Below, piece after piece: positions 35,311-42,720 of a stretch of DNA of 64,000 nt. Where the stretch lies: positions 11,842,001 through 11,906,000 of the forward strand of contig NZ_CP107853.1 of the NCBI RefSeq assembly GCF_036013525.1. Reading direction: 5' to 3'. Within the stretch, counting starts at the first letter, position 1; each line of letters begins with the position of its first letter. Position numbers and translations under genes: made by a program. The stretch comes from Nonomuraea sp. NBC_00507 (GTDB lineage: Bacteria > Actinomycetota > Actinomycetes > Streptosporangiales > Streptosporangiaceae). The notes beneath the pieces are model-generated. The model saw nothing but the letters and a program-made list of their open reading frames with translations. It was not told the origin of the DNA and did no database searches.

Positions 35311-35872
35311 ACGGCCTTCGGCCAGCAAGATGACCTCCAGGTCAATATGCTCGGCTTCCTACAAGGCCTCCGGCCCACCGAACCTTAACCGGCCGGGTAA
35401 CGTTAATCGGCAGATTGAGGTTTCCCGGCTACCCTGCTCGGCCTCCGGCCGGATACTGAGCTCCTTCAACCAGTTCAGTCACTCCATCGGCCTCTGGCCG
35501 GATTCTTGGTCTCGGGCTATCAGGGTCTTCAGGATGTGAAGTCCCTTGCTTGGCCTCCGGCCGATTTCCAGGTCACGACCGACCTCAACATAATTGAGGG
35601 CGGGGATGTCCGGCCGGTCTCCGGCCAGCATGGGCCTAGAAGCTCCCAGGCCAAGAATCTCAGCCACTTTCAGGGCCGTCCTGGTACTCGGAGGCCCTTA
35701 GGCCCTCTCAGGCGTCTACGGCCGATCTGGGCATCTTACCCGACTAGGTAGCTTGCTCCTCAGCCTCCGGCCGGATCCTCTGGTCAATCCACTGATTACC
35801 CTGCCGGTTAACCTAGCTCTAGCTCGGACATCTTAACTTGCTGGTTAACTTGCTCTCCGGCCGATTACTTCT
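35311..35872. repeat. array of GGCCTCCGGCC hairpin repeats
   Basis: About ten copies of a 15-25-bp unit resembling TCGGCCTCCGGCCGGAT occur near 35311, 35366, 35439, 35488, 35550, 35609, 35716, 35763 and 35855, with one more at 36464, about 50-60 bp apart in the main array. Each core is a small inverted repeat (GGCC-TCC-GGCC). The spacers share no obvious sequence and are not CRISPR-like. Some copies continue into GGAT-N-CTGG. Confidence 0.65.
35764..35814. repeat. 50-bp direct repeat, left copy
   Basis: Matches 36466-36515 at nearly every position, with one indel and a few substitutions; shared parts include CTCCGGCCGGAT, CTCTGGTCAAT and CTGCCGGTTAACCT. The pair flanks the membrane-protein gene 35865-36449. 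Confidence 0.75.
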
Positions 35873-36449
35873 TCTGTGGAAGGATCAGCGGCGGATCGTC
35901 ACCGTCATCGTCGCTGGCGTCCTTGTCCTTGAAGTGGAGTTCCCCGCGCTCCATAGCTCTCCGAATATCGCGGGAAAGTGCCGTTGCTAGGGGGTCCGCC
36001 AGACGTGACGGAAAAACGATACCCAGTGGCATGTCCTTCATGGCACTAGACGGCGCCGCGCTCAGGGCCTTGAGCAGTCTGGCTGAGTAGCGAAGTTCTC
36101 CCAATTTCTCGGCCTCTTCTGCGAGCTGGTGCGCTGCCTGACGACGTCGCATTTCGTCCGTGTCGCTGTCCGCGATCTGCTCCGAGAGGACCTCAACCTG
36201 GTGTTGCTGCTCCTCGGTCACTGCGTCGAAGTCCACTTGACCGCCTGGGTACGTCAGCGTCTTCAGTCGGTCGAGCAGGCGATCGAAGGCGTCTCGATGC
36301 TTGCGCATGATCAGCCACACGGCCAGAACCACGGCCACTGGCCACGCCACAGCACCTACAAGACCAGCGATGGCCTCGATCAGCTTCGCCCACTGCTCCA
36401 TGCCTTCGATCATCTCGCTCGTAGAGATCGCTGGGATCGGCTTGCTCAT
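35865..36449 (-). CDS. single-pass membrane protein with coiled-coil tail
   Basis: 194 aa. One membrane helix at about residues 28-50 (LVGAVAWPVAVVLAVWLIM), then a long charged helical region (EEQQHQVEVLSEQIADSDTD) that probably forms a coiled coil, and an acidic C-terminus ending LILPQKK. ATG 36449 (MSKPIPAIS) is preferred to the longer reading, which crosses the direct repeat. It is flanked by 50-bp direct repeats and so may be a cargo gene acquired as a unit. Function unknown. Confidence 0.6.
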   Translation of the reverse strand: MSKPIPAISTSEMIEGMEQWAKLIEAIAGLVGAVAWPVAVVLAVWLIMRKHRDAFDRLLDRLKTLTYPGGQVDFDAVTEEQQHQVEVLSEQIADSDTDEMRRRQAAHQLAEEAEKLGELRYSARLLKALSAAPSSAMKDMPLGIVFPSRLADPLATALSRDIRRAMERGELHFKDKDASDDDGDDPPLILPQKK

Positions 36450-36465
36450 ATCGTGATGTCTTCGG

Positions 36466-36515
36466 TCTCCGGCCGGATCTCTGGTCAATCTACTGATTAA
36501 CCTGCCGGTTAACCT
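36466..36515. repeat. 50-bp direct repeat, right copy
   Basis: Right partner of 35764-35814, starting 702 bp further on in the same orientation. It lies in the upstream region of the membrane-protein gene. Confidence 0.75.
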
Positions 36516-36799
36516 GGTCAGCTCGGCCAGCATCTCAATCTCCGGATTAACTTGGTCTCGGCCTGGTGGGATTTAAGTTCAATCTCACGCTCGGACGCTG
36601 GCCGTGAGGTTCTTCAAGGACCCAACCATACGAAAGCGCAGCTTAGGATCATTTTCGGGAGGTCCCGAAGATGCTCAGGGACATGATGTCCCTCAGTCTG
36701 CTCCTGGTCCTTCGACTTCTTGTCGGAGGTGGCAAATAGCCTGGTCGATCCAATATCGAGGTGCACCTCTACATTGCCAGGTCCTCGGCCGAGCCAACC

Positions 36800-36877
36800 T
36801 TAGCGTCGGCACTAACGTTCCCGACTTCGGCATCTTAGTGTGCCGCACTAACATGCTCAGCTTAGTGTCGGCACTAA
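36800..36877. promoter_or_regulatory. three tandem TTAGTG-N4-CACTAA palindromes
   Basis: Sites at 36800-36815 (TTAGCG-TCGG-CACTAA), 36835-36851 (TTAGTG-TGCCG-CACTAA) and 36862-36877 (TTAGTG-TCGG-CACTAA). Identical arms repeated three times upstream of the HNH/primase genes suggest a cooperative regulator-binding array or initiator iterons. Confidence 0.65.
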
Positions 36878-37127
36878 CCTGCCGCTCATTCTCCAGGACC
36901 CCTGAACATTGAGCCGACCAGGGATATCCAAACTCCTCGGCGTTCAAATTACTGTTTGTCTTACGGTGTGTTCTATCCTGGAAGTACAACAGAAAAACGG
37001 AAGGGCGCACACGGAGCTCACTCGGCACACGAAACTGAATCTCATCTGGAACACGAAAGAGCGCCTCGGAGACCTACCTCCGAAGCGCTCGTCCTTCCTC
37101 CAAGCCAACTTCTTGGAGTTCCAGACA

Positions 37128-37643
37128 ATGAGTCAGTTTGCCGTAGTCACCACCGAGACGTCCCGCGACGAGATCGTCAAGAACCTCGTTGAGGTGACCG
37201 AGTTGCCCGCGGCAATCGTCAAGCGCTTCGTGGTCAAGTTCAATGTCCGGGAAAACGACTGCTGGGAATGGCGGGCAGCAAGCAACGACCCCAAGTACGG
37301 CGGCCTTCCTTACGGTCGGTTCTACTTCGAGGGGAAGTTCTGGGTAGCTCACCGCTGGCTGTACGAGCAGGCAGTTGGAGTCGTTCCCGGCAACCTCGTC
37401 CTGGACCACTTCAAGGTCCCGTCCGGTGACTGCATCGGCGCTCGCTGCGTCAACCCGAACCACCTGGAGCCGGTCACTAACCGGGAGAACATCCTCAGGG
37501 GTTCCGGCCGAGGCGCTCAGAACGCCAAGAAGACGCACTGCGCCAAGGGCCACAAGTATGACCGTACGGACAAGCGCGGTTTCCGGATCTGCACCAAGTG
37601 CGCTCGCGAGTACGCGAAGAACTACCGGGCTGGTGCCAAGTGA
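37128..37643 (+). CDS. HNH endonuclease
   Basis: 171 aa. The HNH core is seen as LVLDHFKV, then CVNPNHLEPVTNRENIL (residues about 88-125); an upstream CWEW...YGRFYFEGKFWVAHRWLYE segment matches HNH_3-type nucleases. The C-terminal HCAKGHKYD and CTKCAREY may bind a second zinc. TTGGAG at 37113-37118 sets the ATG at 37128. It overlaps the primase gene by GTGA. In mobile elements such nucleases act in DNA processing or homing. Confidence 0.8.
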   Translation: MSQFAVVTTETSRDEIVKNLVEVTELPAAIVKRFVVKFNVRENDCWEWRAASNDPKYGGLPYGRFYFEGKFWVAHRWLYEQAVGVVPGNLVLDHFKVPSGDCIGARCVNPNHLEPVTNRENILRGSGRGAQNAKKTHCAKGHKYDRTDKRGFRICTKCAREYAKNYRAGAK

Positions 37644-38185
37644 TCTCGCGCAACTTCTCGGAGGCGAAGCGCCAGCTCCTCAGGGCCGCCAAAGAATACG
37701 CGGCTCTCGGCTGGCCGGTCTTCGTCCAGAGCTACACGGAGGACGTGAGCTTCCTGGCCACGACGGACGAGGACGAGATCAGGACCATGTTCAAGGAGGT
37801 CTCGAAGCCGCTCCTGTGCATCCGTACCGGCGCGGCCTCGGGCCTGGCGGCAGTCGAGATCACGGCTCCGGCCGGACTCGTGACGGCTCACAAGCTCGAC
37901 ATGGCTGGCGTCCTGCCGGACACGCTCACGGCGCTGACTGGTGGTGGAGGCGGTTATCTCCTGTACCAGCACCCTCAGGACGGCCTCGTTCCGTCCGGCT
38001 CGAATCTCCTCGGCCCTGGTGTCCATCTCCACGGCGACGGCGCATACATCCAGGCTCCGCCGAGCCGGAACCGGAACAACGGCCAGCTCATCACTTGGCA
38101 CGGCGACAAGGCGCACCGGCCGGCAACTCCTCTCAACCCCCGTCTTCTCACGACCGTTCGCGAGCGCCTCGTCCGCGCTGCCTGA
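37640..38185 (+). CDS. primase-polymerase (Prim-Pol) domain protein, short
   Basis: 181 aa resembling the N-terminal bifunctional primase/polymerase domain of element-borne replication proteins: YAALGWPVFVQ, IRTGAASGL, GGYLLYQHP and LHGDGAYIQAPPS. The usual acidic pair after the SGL strand (DxD) reads AVEI here, so catalysis is doubtful. No helicase part follows. The GTG at 37640 overlaps the HNH stop as GTGA, so the two are co-translated. It may prime element DNA or be a degenerate relic. Confidence 0.68.
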   Translation: MISRNFSEAKRQLLRAAKEYAALGWPVFVQSYTEDVSFLATTDEDEIRTMFKEVSKPLLCIRTGAASGLAAVEITAPAGLVTAHKLDMAGVLPDTLTALTGGGGGYLLYQHPQDGLVPSGSNLLGPGVHLHGDGAYIQAPPSRNRNNGQLITWHGDKAHRPATPLNPRLLTTVRERLVRAA

Positions 38186-38198
38186 GAGGAATCCCCGC

Positions 38199-38294
38199 AT
38201 GATCAAGAAGATCGTCAACCTCTACCAGGAGGCCAAGGCCGAGCGTGCCGCACGCGTCGCCTGGATCGATGAGCAGGCCGAATTCCCGGCCTGA
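38199..38294 (+). CDS. 31-residue basic peptide
   Basis: MIKKIVNLYQEAKAERAARV... reads as one amphipathic helix, with GAGAGGA before the ATG, 13 bp behind the primase gene. Size makes it uncertain. Confidence 0.45.
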   Translation: MIKKIVNLYQEAKAERAARVAWIDEQAEFPA

Positions 38295-38307
38295 TCGACG
38301 AATCCAA

Positions 38308-39687
38308 CTAGGAAGGAAGAGAGCCCTCAGGGCCTTTGAGGGAACCATTGGTCCGAGTCGGCAGCTTCAATCCCTCCGGCGCTGGATTCGGTAGCCCTTT
38401 CGGCGGCACTGAGTAATCACGTGCATCGCGCAGATCGACCACAGTTCCTTGAAATTTTGCGAAATTGAAGTCAAACTCACAGCCAGAGAACTTGGCCCAA
38501 TGGAAATCTATTTTTCCTCCCGAAAGCACCGAATGATTGAAAGCAACATGGCCACCAGAAAGCGTTGATCCATGGAAATGAATGTTGGACCCGCTGAACT
38601 CTGCTCCAGCAAAATTGATAGCTCCGCCAGAAATCTCCAAAGCCTCGAAACTTATACTACCTTCAGAGAAGACTGCGCCACGGAAGCTTACTTCTGATTC
38701 GGAAAATCTTGAGTCACCAAAATAGAGCTTGGCGCCACAGAATTCTGCAAGCGTGAAGCTAACGGTCCCACCTGAAAATTTGCACCCGGTAAAGCCGACC
38801 GATCCGCCCAAAAAGTTGGCGCGATAGAAAATTACCTGGCCACCAGAAAACTCGGCACCTGAGAAGTTGACGACGCCACCGTTGAAGACTGCGCCGGTGA
38901 AATCGAACTTACCATCGGAGAAGACGATCTCGGCAAAGTCTCCACCGTCGAAGAGCACCCCAGTAAGGTCGAAGTCATGTCCTTGCCAAGAGAAAGCGGC
39001 ATTCTTGCGGAGATGGGCAGAGATCAGCCGAATCACGGTATGCCGAACCTCCCGCAACCCAGCGAAGGCCAGTCGCTCGGCTTCGGGTGCATCGTCGGAT
39101 GGCTGCGGGCTGTATGGAATACGAAGGTACGCGCACAGTACGTCGATGCACGTCTGTCGAAGTTCTCGGGTAGGAGCGTCATCTGCCAGACCTGCGAGTG
39201 CGTGAGCACCAGCAAGCCTGACTGCTGCAGAGTCGTGCCCAAGTTGCCCGGCGGCAGAAGCGAAGCGCTCGTTGTGTAGTTTCGTGGCCTCTCGCCGTGC
39301 GGCGTCGGCTGCTCTGTCGTCAGCGAGTTCCGCCAACCACTGCGCGGATTCGGCTACTTTCTGTCTGCGGTAAGCCACCACCAAGGCAACCAACGCCCCG
39401 AGTCCAGCAACTACCGCAAACGCGATCTTCAACAGGTCGAACAGCGTGGTTGAGGTGAGCTGCTTCTCTGGCTTGAAGCCCTCCACACCCAGAAGCACGA
39501 GACCTCCGCCGATCACCACGGCCAACAGTGTGGTCGTGATCAGGATGGCTGCGAAAAGCGCCACGCCAATGGGTACTAGCCTTAGTCGCTCTGGAGGAGG
39601 CTTCGGTTCGGCCCTTTGAGCGGCCATTTGAGCGTCAATCTGCTCAAGTATGCCGGGCTTCTTCGGTTCCTTGGAGGGTTCAGTCAC
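38308..39687 (-). CDS. pentapeptide-repeat membrane protein
   Basis: 459 aa. Two membrane helices (about 38-66 and 85-106), a helical linker (about 115-200, with HxRFASAAGQLGHDSAAVRLAGAHALAGL), then about 180 residues of A(D/N)LxX-like pentapeptide repeats in an F-S-G-G rhythm (FSGGQVIFYRANFLGG). The repeats fold as a right-handed square helix. The gene is visibly richer in A/T than the backbone. Similar membrane-anchored repeat proteins are common cargo on actinobacterial elements; function unknown. Confidence 0.8.
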   Translation of the reverse strand: MTEPSKEPKKPGILEQIDAQMAAQRAEPKPPPERLRLVPIGVALFAAILITTTLLAVVIGGGLVLLGVEGFKPEKQLTSTTLFDLLKIAFAVVAGLGALVALVVAYRRQKVAESAQWLAELADDRAADAARREATKLHNERFASAAGQLGHDSAAVRLAGAHALAGLADDAPTRELRQTCIDVLCAYLRIPYSPQPSDDAPEAERLAFAGLREVRHTVIRLISAHLRKNAAFSWQGHDFDLTGVLFDGGDFAEIVFSDGKFDFTGAVFNGGVVNFSGAEFSGGQVIFYRANFLGGSVGFTGCKFSGGTVSFTLAEFCGAKLYFGDSRFSESEVSFRGAVFSEGSISFEALEISGGAINFAGAEFSGSNIHFHGSTLSGGHVAFNHSVLSGGKIDFHWAKFSGCEFDFNFAKFQGTVVDLRDARDYSVPPKGLPNPAPEGLKLPTRTNGSLKGPEGSLPS

Positions 39688-39821
39688 ACTGAGTCATCTG
39701 CCTGGCGACCATCAATCGTTACTCCCCTGCATCAGAGAGTGGCTCTATGAGCTGACCGCAGCTATCTGGTCCACATGTTCGGGCAGGCTCCAGCCCACCG
39801 ACGTGTGATGACCACACGAAA

Positions 39822-39854
39822 CCCCCTTCCCATTTCGGGAAGGGGGCCCTTTTT
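39822..39854 (+). terminator. strong intrinsic terminator
   Basis: CCCCCTTCCC-ATTTC-GGGAAGGGGG is a perfect 10-bp hairpin followed by CCCTTTTT. It lies between the minus-strand pentapeptide gene start and the plus-strand DUF6879 operon, so it may insulate that operon from read-through. Confidence 0.8.
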
Positions 39855-39939
39855 GTCATGCTCTGTCCCACCATAGGGCCATGCAAAATGATCATGGGGC
39901 TTGACCCGCGCGAGGCAAGCCGTCAGTGTCGCAGTTGCC

Positions 39940-39953
39940 GTACAAGAACGTAC
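39940..39953. promoter_or_regulatory. operator GTACA-N4-CGTAC, site 1
   Basis: Together with the following TACATACTC it matches 41586-41605 at 16 of 20 positions. It lies 24 bp before the start of 39978-40217. Likely bound by the XRE/DUF5753 regulator encoded between the two sites. Confidence 0.6.
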
Positions 39954-39977
39954 ATACTCGGAGACCAGGAGGCCGAC

Positions 39978-40217
39978 ATGGCGCTACGGTTCTACGGCAA
40001 GGGCGGCAGCGAGCAGGAAAGCTGCCCATCGGTACATGCGGACGACACGGACGGCAGTCTCGTCATCGTCGGCTGGCCAGTCGAGGACCCCGAAGTGCTC
40101 GCCCAAATCCAAGCGGTGAGCCACATCGAGCCTCACGAGCGGGCTTTCCGGGTTCCGAAGGAGCTGAAGAAGGCGCTATGGGAGGCATGCGGTGGCAATG
40201 ATCCGCACTTTGACTGA
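39978..40217 (+). CDS. small conserved protein of a DUF6879 module
   Basis: 79 aa (MALRFYGKGG..., VIVGWPVEDPEVLAQI...). AGGAGG at 39967-39972 fixes the ATG. Similar short proteins precede DUF6879 genes in actinobacteria (recollection). It overlaps the DUF6879 gene by 26 bp and is followed by the XRE regulator, so the three form a unit. Confidence 0.7.
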   Translation: MALRFYGKGGSEQESCPSVHADDTDGSLVIVGWPVEDPEVLAQIQAVSHIEPHERAFRVPKELKKALWEACGGNDPHFD

Positions 40218-40710
40218 GCTGTTCGCACAGACTCAGCACTCCGTCACGCATCTGGAGATGCGCGACACCTACGGCCAGACTCGTGGCTTCAAAGCCTGGC
40301 AGACAGGCGTCCCCCTGGAAGAGATCGCCCAGTTCGATTTCTGGAAGCCCTGGAACGATCTCGTTCACGGTCACGTGCAGCGTGGCGTGTCGTTCCGTAG
40401 GGCGCGGGTGGTCTCGGAGCCTGTCAGCGACTTCATCAGGTACGAGAACCTTGCCACGCCGTTCACCAACCTGTCGGCGGGCGAAGAGGTGCGTTGGCTT
40501 CCCCGCCGTCAGGCAAGGGACATCGCCATGCCTGGCTGCGACTTCTGGCAGTTCGATGACCACACGGTCTGCTGGGTCTTCCAGAGCGGCGATGGGGAGC
40601 CCACTGGGTACGAGCTCAGCGAGGATCCAGAAGAGATCGGGCTATGTTCTACGGCCTTCGAGGCCGTATGGAAGCGAGCCATCGACCATGAGCAGTACCG
40701 GCCAGCCTGA
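40192..40710 (+). CDS. DUF6879 family protein
   Basis: 172 aa with the family pattern: TEL..AQ..VTHLEMRD, a basic middle with VVSEPVSDFIRYE, WLPRR, and the C-terminal FDDHTVCWVFQSGDG. The GTG at 40192 has GGAGG at 40181-40185 at good spacing; ATG 40198 is an alternative. The family is nearly always next to XRE/DUF5753 regulators, and its role is unknown; toxin-antitoxin-like behaviour has been suggested for related DUF397 pairs. Confidence 0.78.
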   Translation: MAMIRTLTELFAQTQHSVTHLEMRDTYGQTRGFKAWQTGVPLEEIAQFDFWKPWNDLVHGHVQRGVSFRRARVVSEPVSDFIRYENLATPFTNLSAGEEVRWLPRRQARDIAMPGCDFWQFDDHTVCWVFQSGDGEPTGYELSEDPEEIGLCSTAFEAVWKRAIDHEQYRPA

Positions 40711-40724
40711 CCTAGTCCCTACAC

Positions 40725-41579
40725 GTGGCCACTTCACCGTCTTCTAGCGTCCAGCAAGCGCGCAAGGCCATCGCCGATCGACTGCGCGAGATCCTCCGCG
40801 ATGCCGGCCTATCCAATCGGGCCTTTGCGCGGCTTGCTGGATGGCACGAGTCCAGAGTTTCCCGCCTCCTCATTGCCCGCACGCCGCCCACGGACGCCGA
40901 CATTCGCCTGTGGTGCACTATCTGCGGTGTACCAGAGGAGATCCCGAATCTGATCGCGGCCAGCCGCAACGCTGAAAACGCCTACGTGGAATGGCGGCGG
41001 GTCCAGCGAAGCCAGAAGCGGATGCAAGAGCTTCGGCTGTCGCTGTACGAGGAAACCAGCCTTTTCCGCTTCTACTGCGCGACTGTCGTCCCCTGGCCCT
41101 TGCAGACCCCCGCCTACATGCGCGCGATCATCACGCGCTTCGACCAGTTCCATAACGCCTCAGCGAGCGACATCGAAGAGGCCGTTAAGTCGCGGGTGAA
41201 GCGGCGCCGGTATCTGAAGGTCGGTACCGGCCGACGTTGCGTGATGCTCGTCGAGGAGCAAGTTCTCCGCCACCGGTTCAAGGGCGATGACGATGTGATG
41301 CGCGAACAGCTCCGCTATCTACTGACCGGCATGAACCAGCCGAACCTGTCACTCGGCATCATTCCCCTGGGCACTCCCCGCCTTCAGAGGCCGACAGAGA
41401 CGTTCTCGATCTACGACGAGGCGCGTGTGTACGTCGAGCTCGTGTCGGCAGCCGTCACGGTCACCCAGCCCCGGGAGATCGGCCTGTACGTGAAGTGCTT
41501 TACCGATTTGTCCGCAGATGTGGTATTTGGCGATGAAGCGCGGACGCTGATACAGGCTGCCATCGATGCCCTGGGCTGA
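40725..41579 (+). CDS. XRE regulator with DUF5753 domain
   Basis: 284 aa. The helix-turn-helix is at residues 11-65 (LREILRDAGLSNRAFARLAGWHESRVSRLL) and the DUF5753 ligand-binding-like domain fills the rest (VPWPLQTPAYMRAII, then MNQPNLSLGIIPLGT). Such regulators control adjacent DUF397/DUF6879 genes in actinobacteria. The two GTACA operators flanking its operon are the likely targets. A GTG start at 40725 lies 14 bp after the DUF6879 stop. Confidence 0.85.
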   Translation: MATSPSSSVQQARKAIADRLREILRDAGLSNRAFARLAGWHESRVSRLLIARTPPTDADIRLWCTICGVPEEIPNLIAASRNAENAYVEWRRVQRSQKRMQELRLSLYEETSLFRFYCATVVPWPLQTPAYMRAIITRFDQFHNASASDIEEAVKSRVKRRRYLKVGTGRRCVMLVEEQVLRHRFKGDDDVMREQLRYLLTGMNQPNLSLGIIPLGTPRLQRPTETFSIYDEARVYVELVSAAVTVTQPREIGLYVKCFTDLSADVVFGDEARTLIQAAIDALG

Positions 41580-41585
41580 ATTGGC

Positions 41586-41599
41586 GTACAAACATGTAC
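41586..41599. promoter_or_regulatory. operator GTACA-N4-TGTAC, site 2
   Basis: Perfect 5-bp inverted repeat with the same spacing as site 1, again followed by ACACTC, which may be a -10 region. It lies between the XRE regulator and the three-gene operon 41643-42519. Confidence 0.62.
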
Positions 41600-41642
41600 A
41601 CACTCATTGAGCTTGGAAAACGGCCACTCCTACCGTCGAGGC

Positions 41643-42044
41643 ATGGAGGTCACACATACCGCGTCCCCCGAAGACCTGCTAGGCCAGCCGATATCTGAGG
41701 GAGAGGCGGAAGCGCAGAACGCGGCCCTTGACCGGGTTCTCGACCTCATGACGGCTGTCGGCGTCCACGCTCAATTGATCAAGCGGCTAGTGATCGAGTG
41801 TGCGACGAAGCCCAGCGCATCCGCCGAGACGCTTTGGTATCCGCCACAACTTGTCATCTACGCGGACGCCGGTTGGCGGATCGCCACCGTGACCATAGGT
41901 GCCCGCTCTGGTAGCTACATGGTGGAGCTGGCGCGTGTGGGACCTGACAACGAGGCGCAGGCCGACACTGTCGAGGCCGTGCCGGCGCTTCTGCCATCAC
42001 GTGTCGCTCACCTGGTAGCGCAACATGCGGGGGTTTCCGCATGA
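41643..42044 (+). CDS. hypothetical protein, first of three coupled genes
   Basis: 133 aa. Sequence suggests a small alpha/beta domain (LVIYADAGWRIATVTIGARSGSYMVEL). ATG 41643 is preferred, while a TTG at 41607 sits in the leader. Its stop overlaps the next start as ATGA. It follows operator site 2, so it is probably under the XRE regulator. No family recognised. Confidence 0.6.
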   Translation: MEVTHTASPEDLLGQPISEGEAEAQNAALDRVLDLMTAVGVHAQLIKRLVIECATKPSASAETLWYPPQLVIYADAGWRIATVTIGARSGSYMVELARVGPDNEAQADTVEAVPALLPSRVAHLVAQHAGVSA

Positions 42045-42235
42045 CCACCGTTGACGAGCTGCAAGCGAAATACGACACATGGGAGATCATCACGGACCTG
42101 GCGAATGGCGTAGCCGCATGGCGTAGGACGCACCTCAGGCCCGCACAGCTCGGCCGCGACGGGGTCAATGTCATGTGCGCGTGGGATCTTGACGACCTGG
42201 CGCAAAAGCTTGCGGATCAGGAGGCGGCTCAATGA
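42041..42235 (+). CDS. hypothetical protein, second of three coupled genes
   Basis: 64 aa (TVDELQAKYDTWEIITDLANGVAAWRR..., WDLDDLAQKLADQEA). Coupled on both sides by ATGA overlaps. Short proteins of this type (WEI, AWRR, LAxKL) accompany XRE/DUF5753 genes in actinobacteria; function unknown. Confidence 0.65.
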   Translation: MTTVDELQAKYDTWEIITDLANGVAAWRRTHLRPAQLGRDGVNVMCAWDLDDLAQKLADQEAAQ

Positions 42236-42519
42236 GCGCCGACCGTACGCGGTCTGTGATCCTTCCCGAAATCGTTTGGGTCGTCCGTTCCGCGAGCACC
42301 GAATACGGGATGATGGGAAGCATCAAGGCGTTCTCGATCCACGTTGACGGCAATCGCTATCGCCTCGATCCCCGCCTACCAGACCGTAAGGGCGCGTCCT
42401 ACACATCCGAAGAATTCCGGTCCCCTGAGAAAGCACGGGAACGAGCGGAGGGTATCCGCGAGGAATGGCGGAATGATCTAGCTACCCCGTACGAGGGGCA
42501 GTTCAAACGAGCGTCATAG
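42232..42519 (+). CDS. hypothetical protein, third of three coupled genes
   Basis: 95 aa (SVILPEIVWVVRSASTEYG..., FRSPEKARERAEGIREEW). It starts with an ATGA overlap. The C-terminal half looks helical. No family recognised. Confidence 0.6.
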   Translation: MSADRTRSVILPEIVWVVRSASTEYGMMGSIKAFSIHVDGNRYRLDPRLPDRKGASYTSEEFRSPEKARERAEGIREEWRNDLATPYEGQFKRAS

Positions 42520-42720
42520 ACGTCCTAGCCTTAAGGCTTCCCAGCGTTCCAGTCTCGGAGGATACTAGAGCTCTCGGCCGACGTGTCCAGTGATCGGGCA
42601 CATGACCGAGCTCTGATCGTCCTCAGGAAGCTGGAGACGTACAGAGAAGTTCCTGAAGTACGTGAGCTTCTGTCCAACTATCCCTCAGACTCCAGATGAT
42701 GACAATCAAGGAATCAGGAA
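42520..42720 (+). other. intergenic stretch with a 38-residue open frame
   Basis: GTG 42583 to TGA 42699 would encode a helical peptide (AHDRALIVLRKLETYREV...). It has no ribosome site and may be the tail of a lost gene. Nothing else is seen. Confidence 0.3.

Larger units (their letters stand above)
34841..35864. other. 1-kb non-coding, repeat-rich tract
   Basis: No credible gene is seen. The tract has mixed GC, many copies of a GGCC-TCC-GGCC hairpin motif (next entry) and several GGTTAAC-type palindromes. Position next to a replication-initiator-like gene makes an origin or partition region possible. Confidence 0.5.
36450..37127. other. 678-bp non-coding tract before the HNH gene
   Basis: Holds the right 50-bp direct repeat and three tandem palindromes (separate entries), then AT-richer DNA with CACACGAAA-like partial repeats up to the ribosome site of the HNH gene. 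Short open frames here look random. A promoter for 37128 is expected in 36880-37110 but no convincing pair of hexamers is seen. Confidence 0.45.

Noticed and set aside
35311..35872. CRISPR array
   Set aside because: The repeat unit is short, degenerate and unevenly spaced, spacers are not of constant length, and no cas gene is present.
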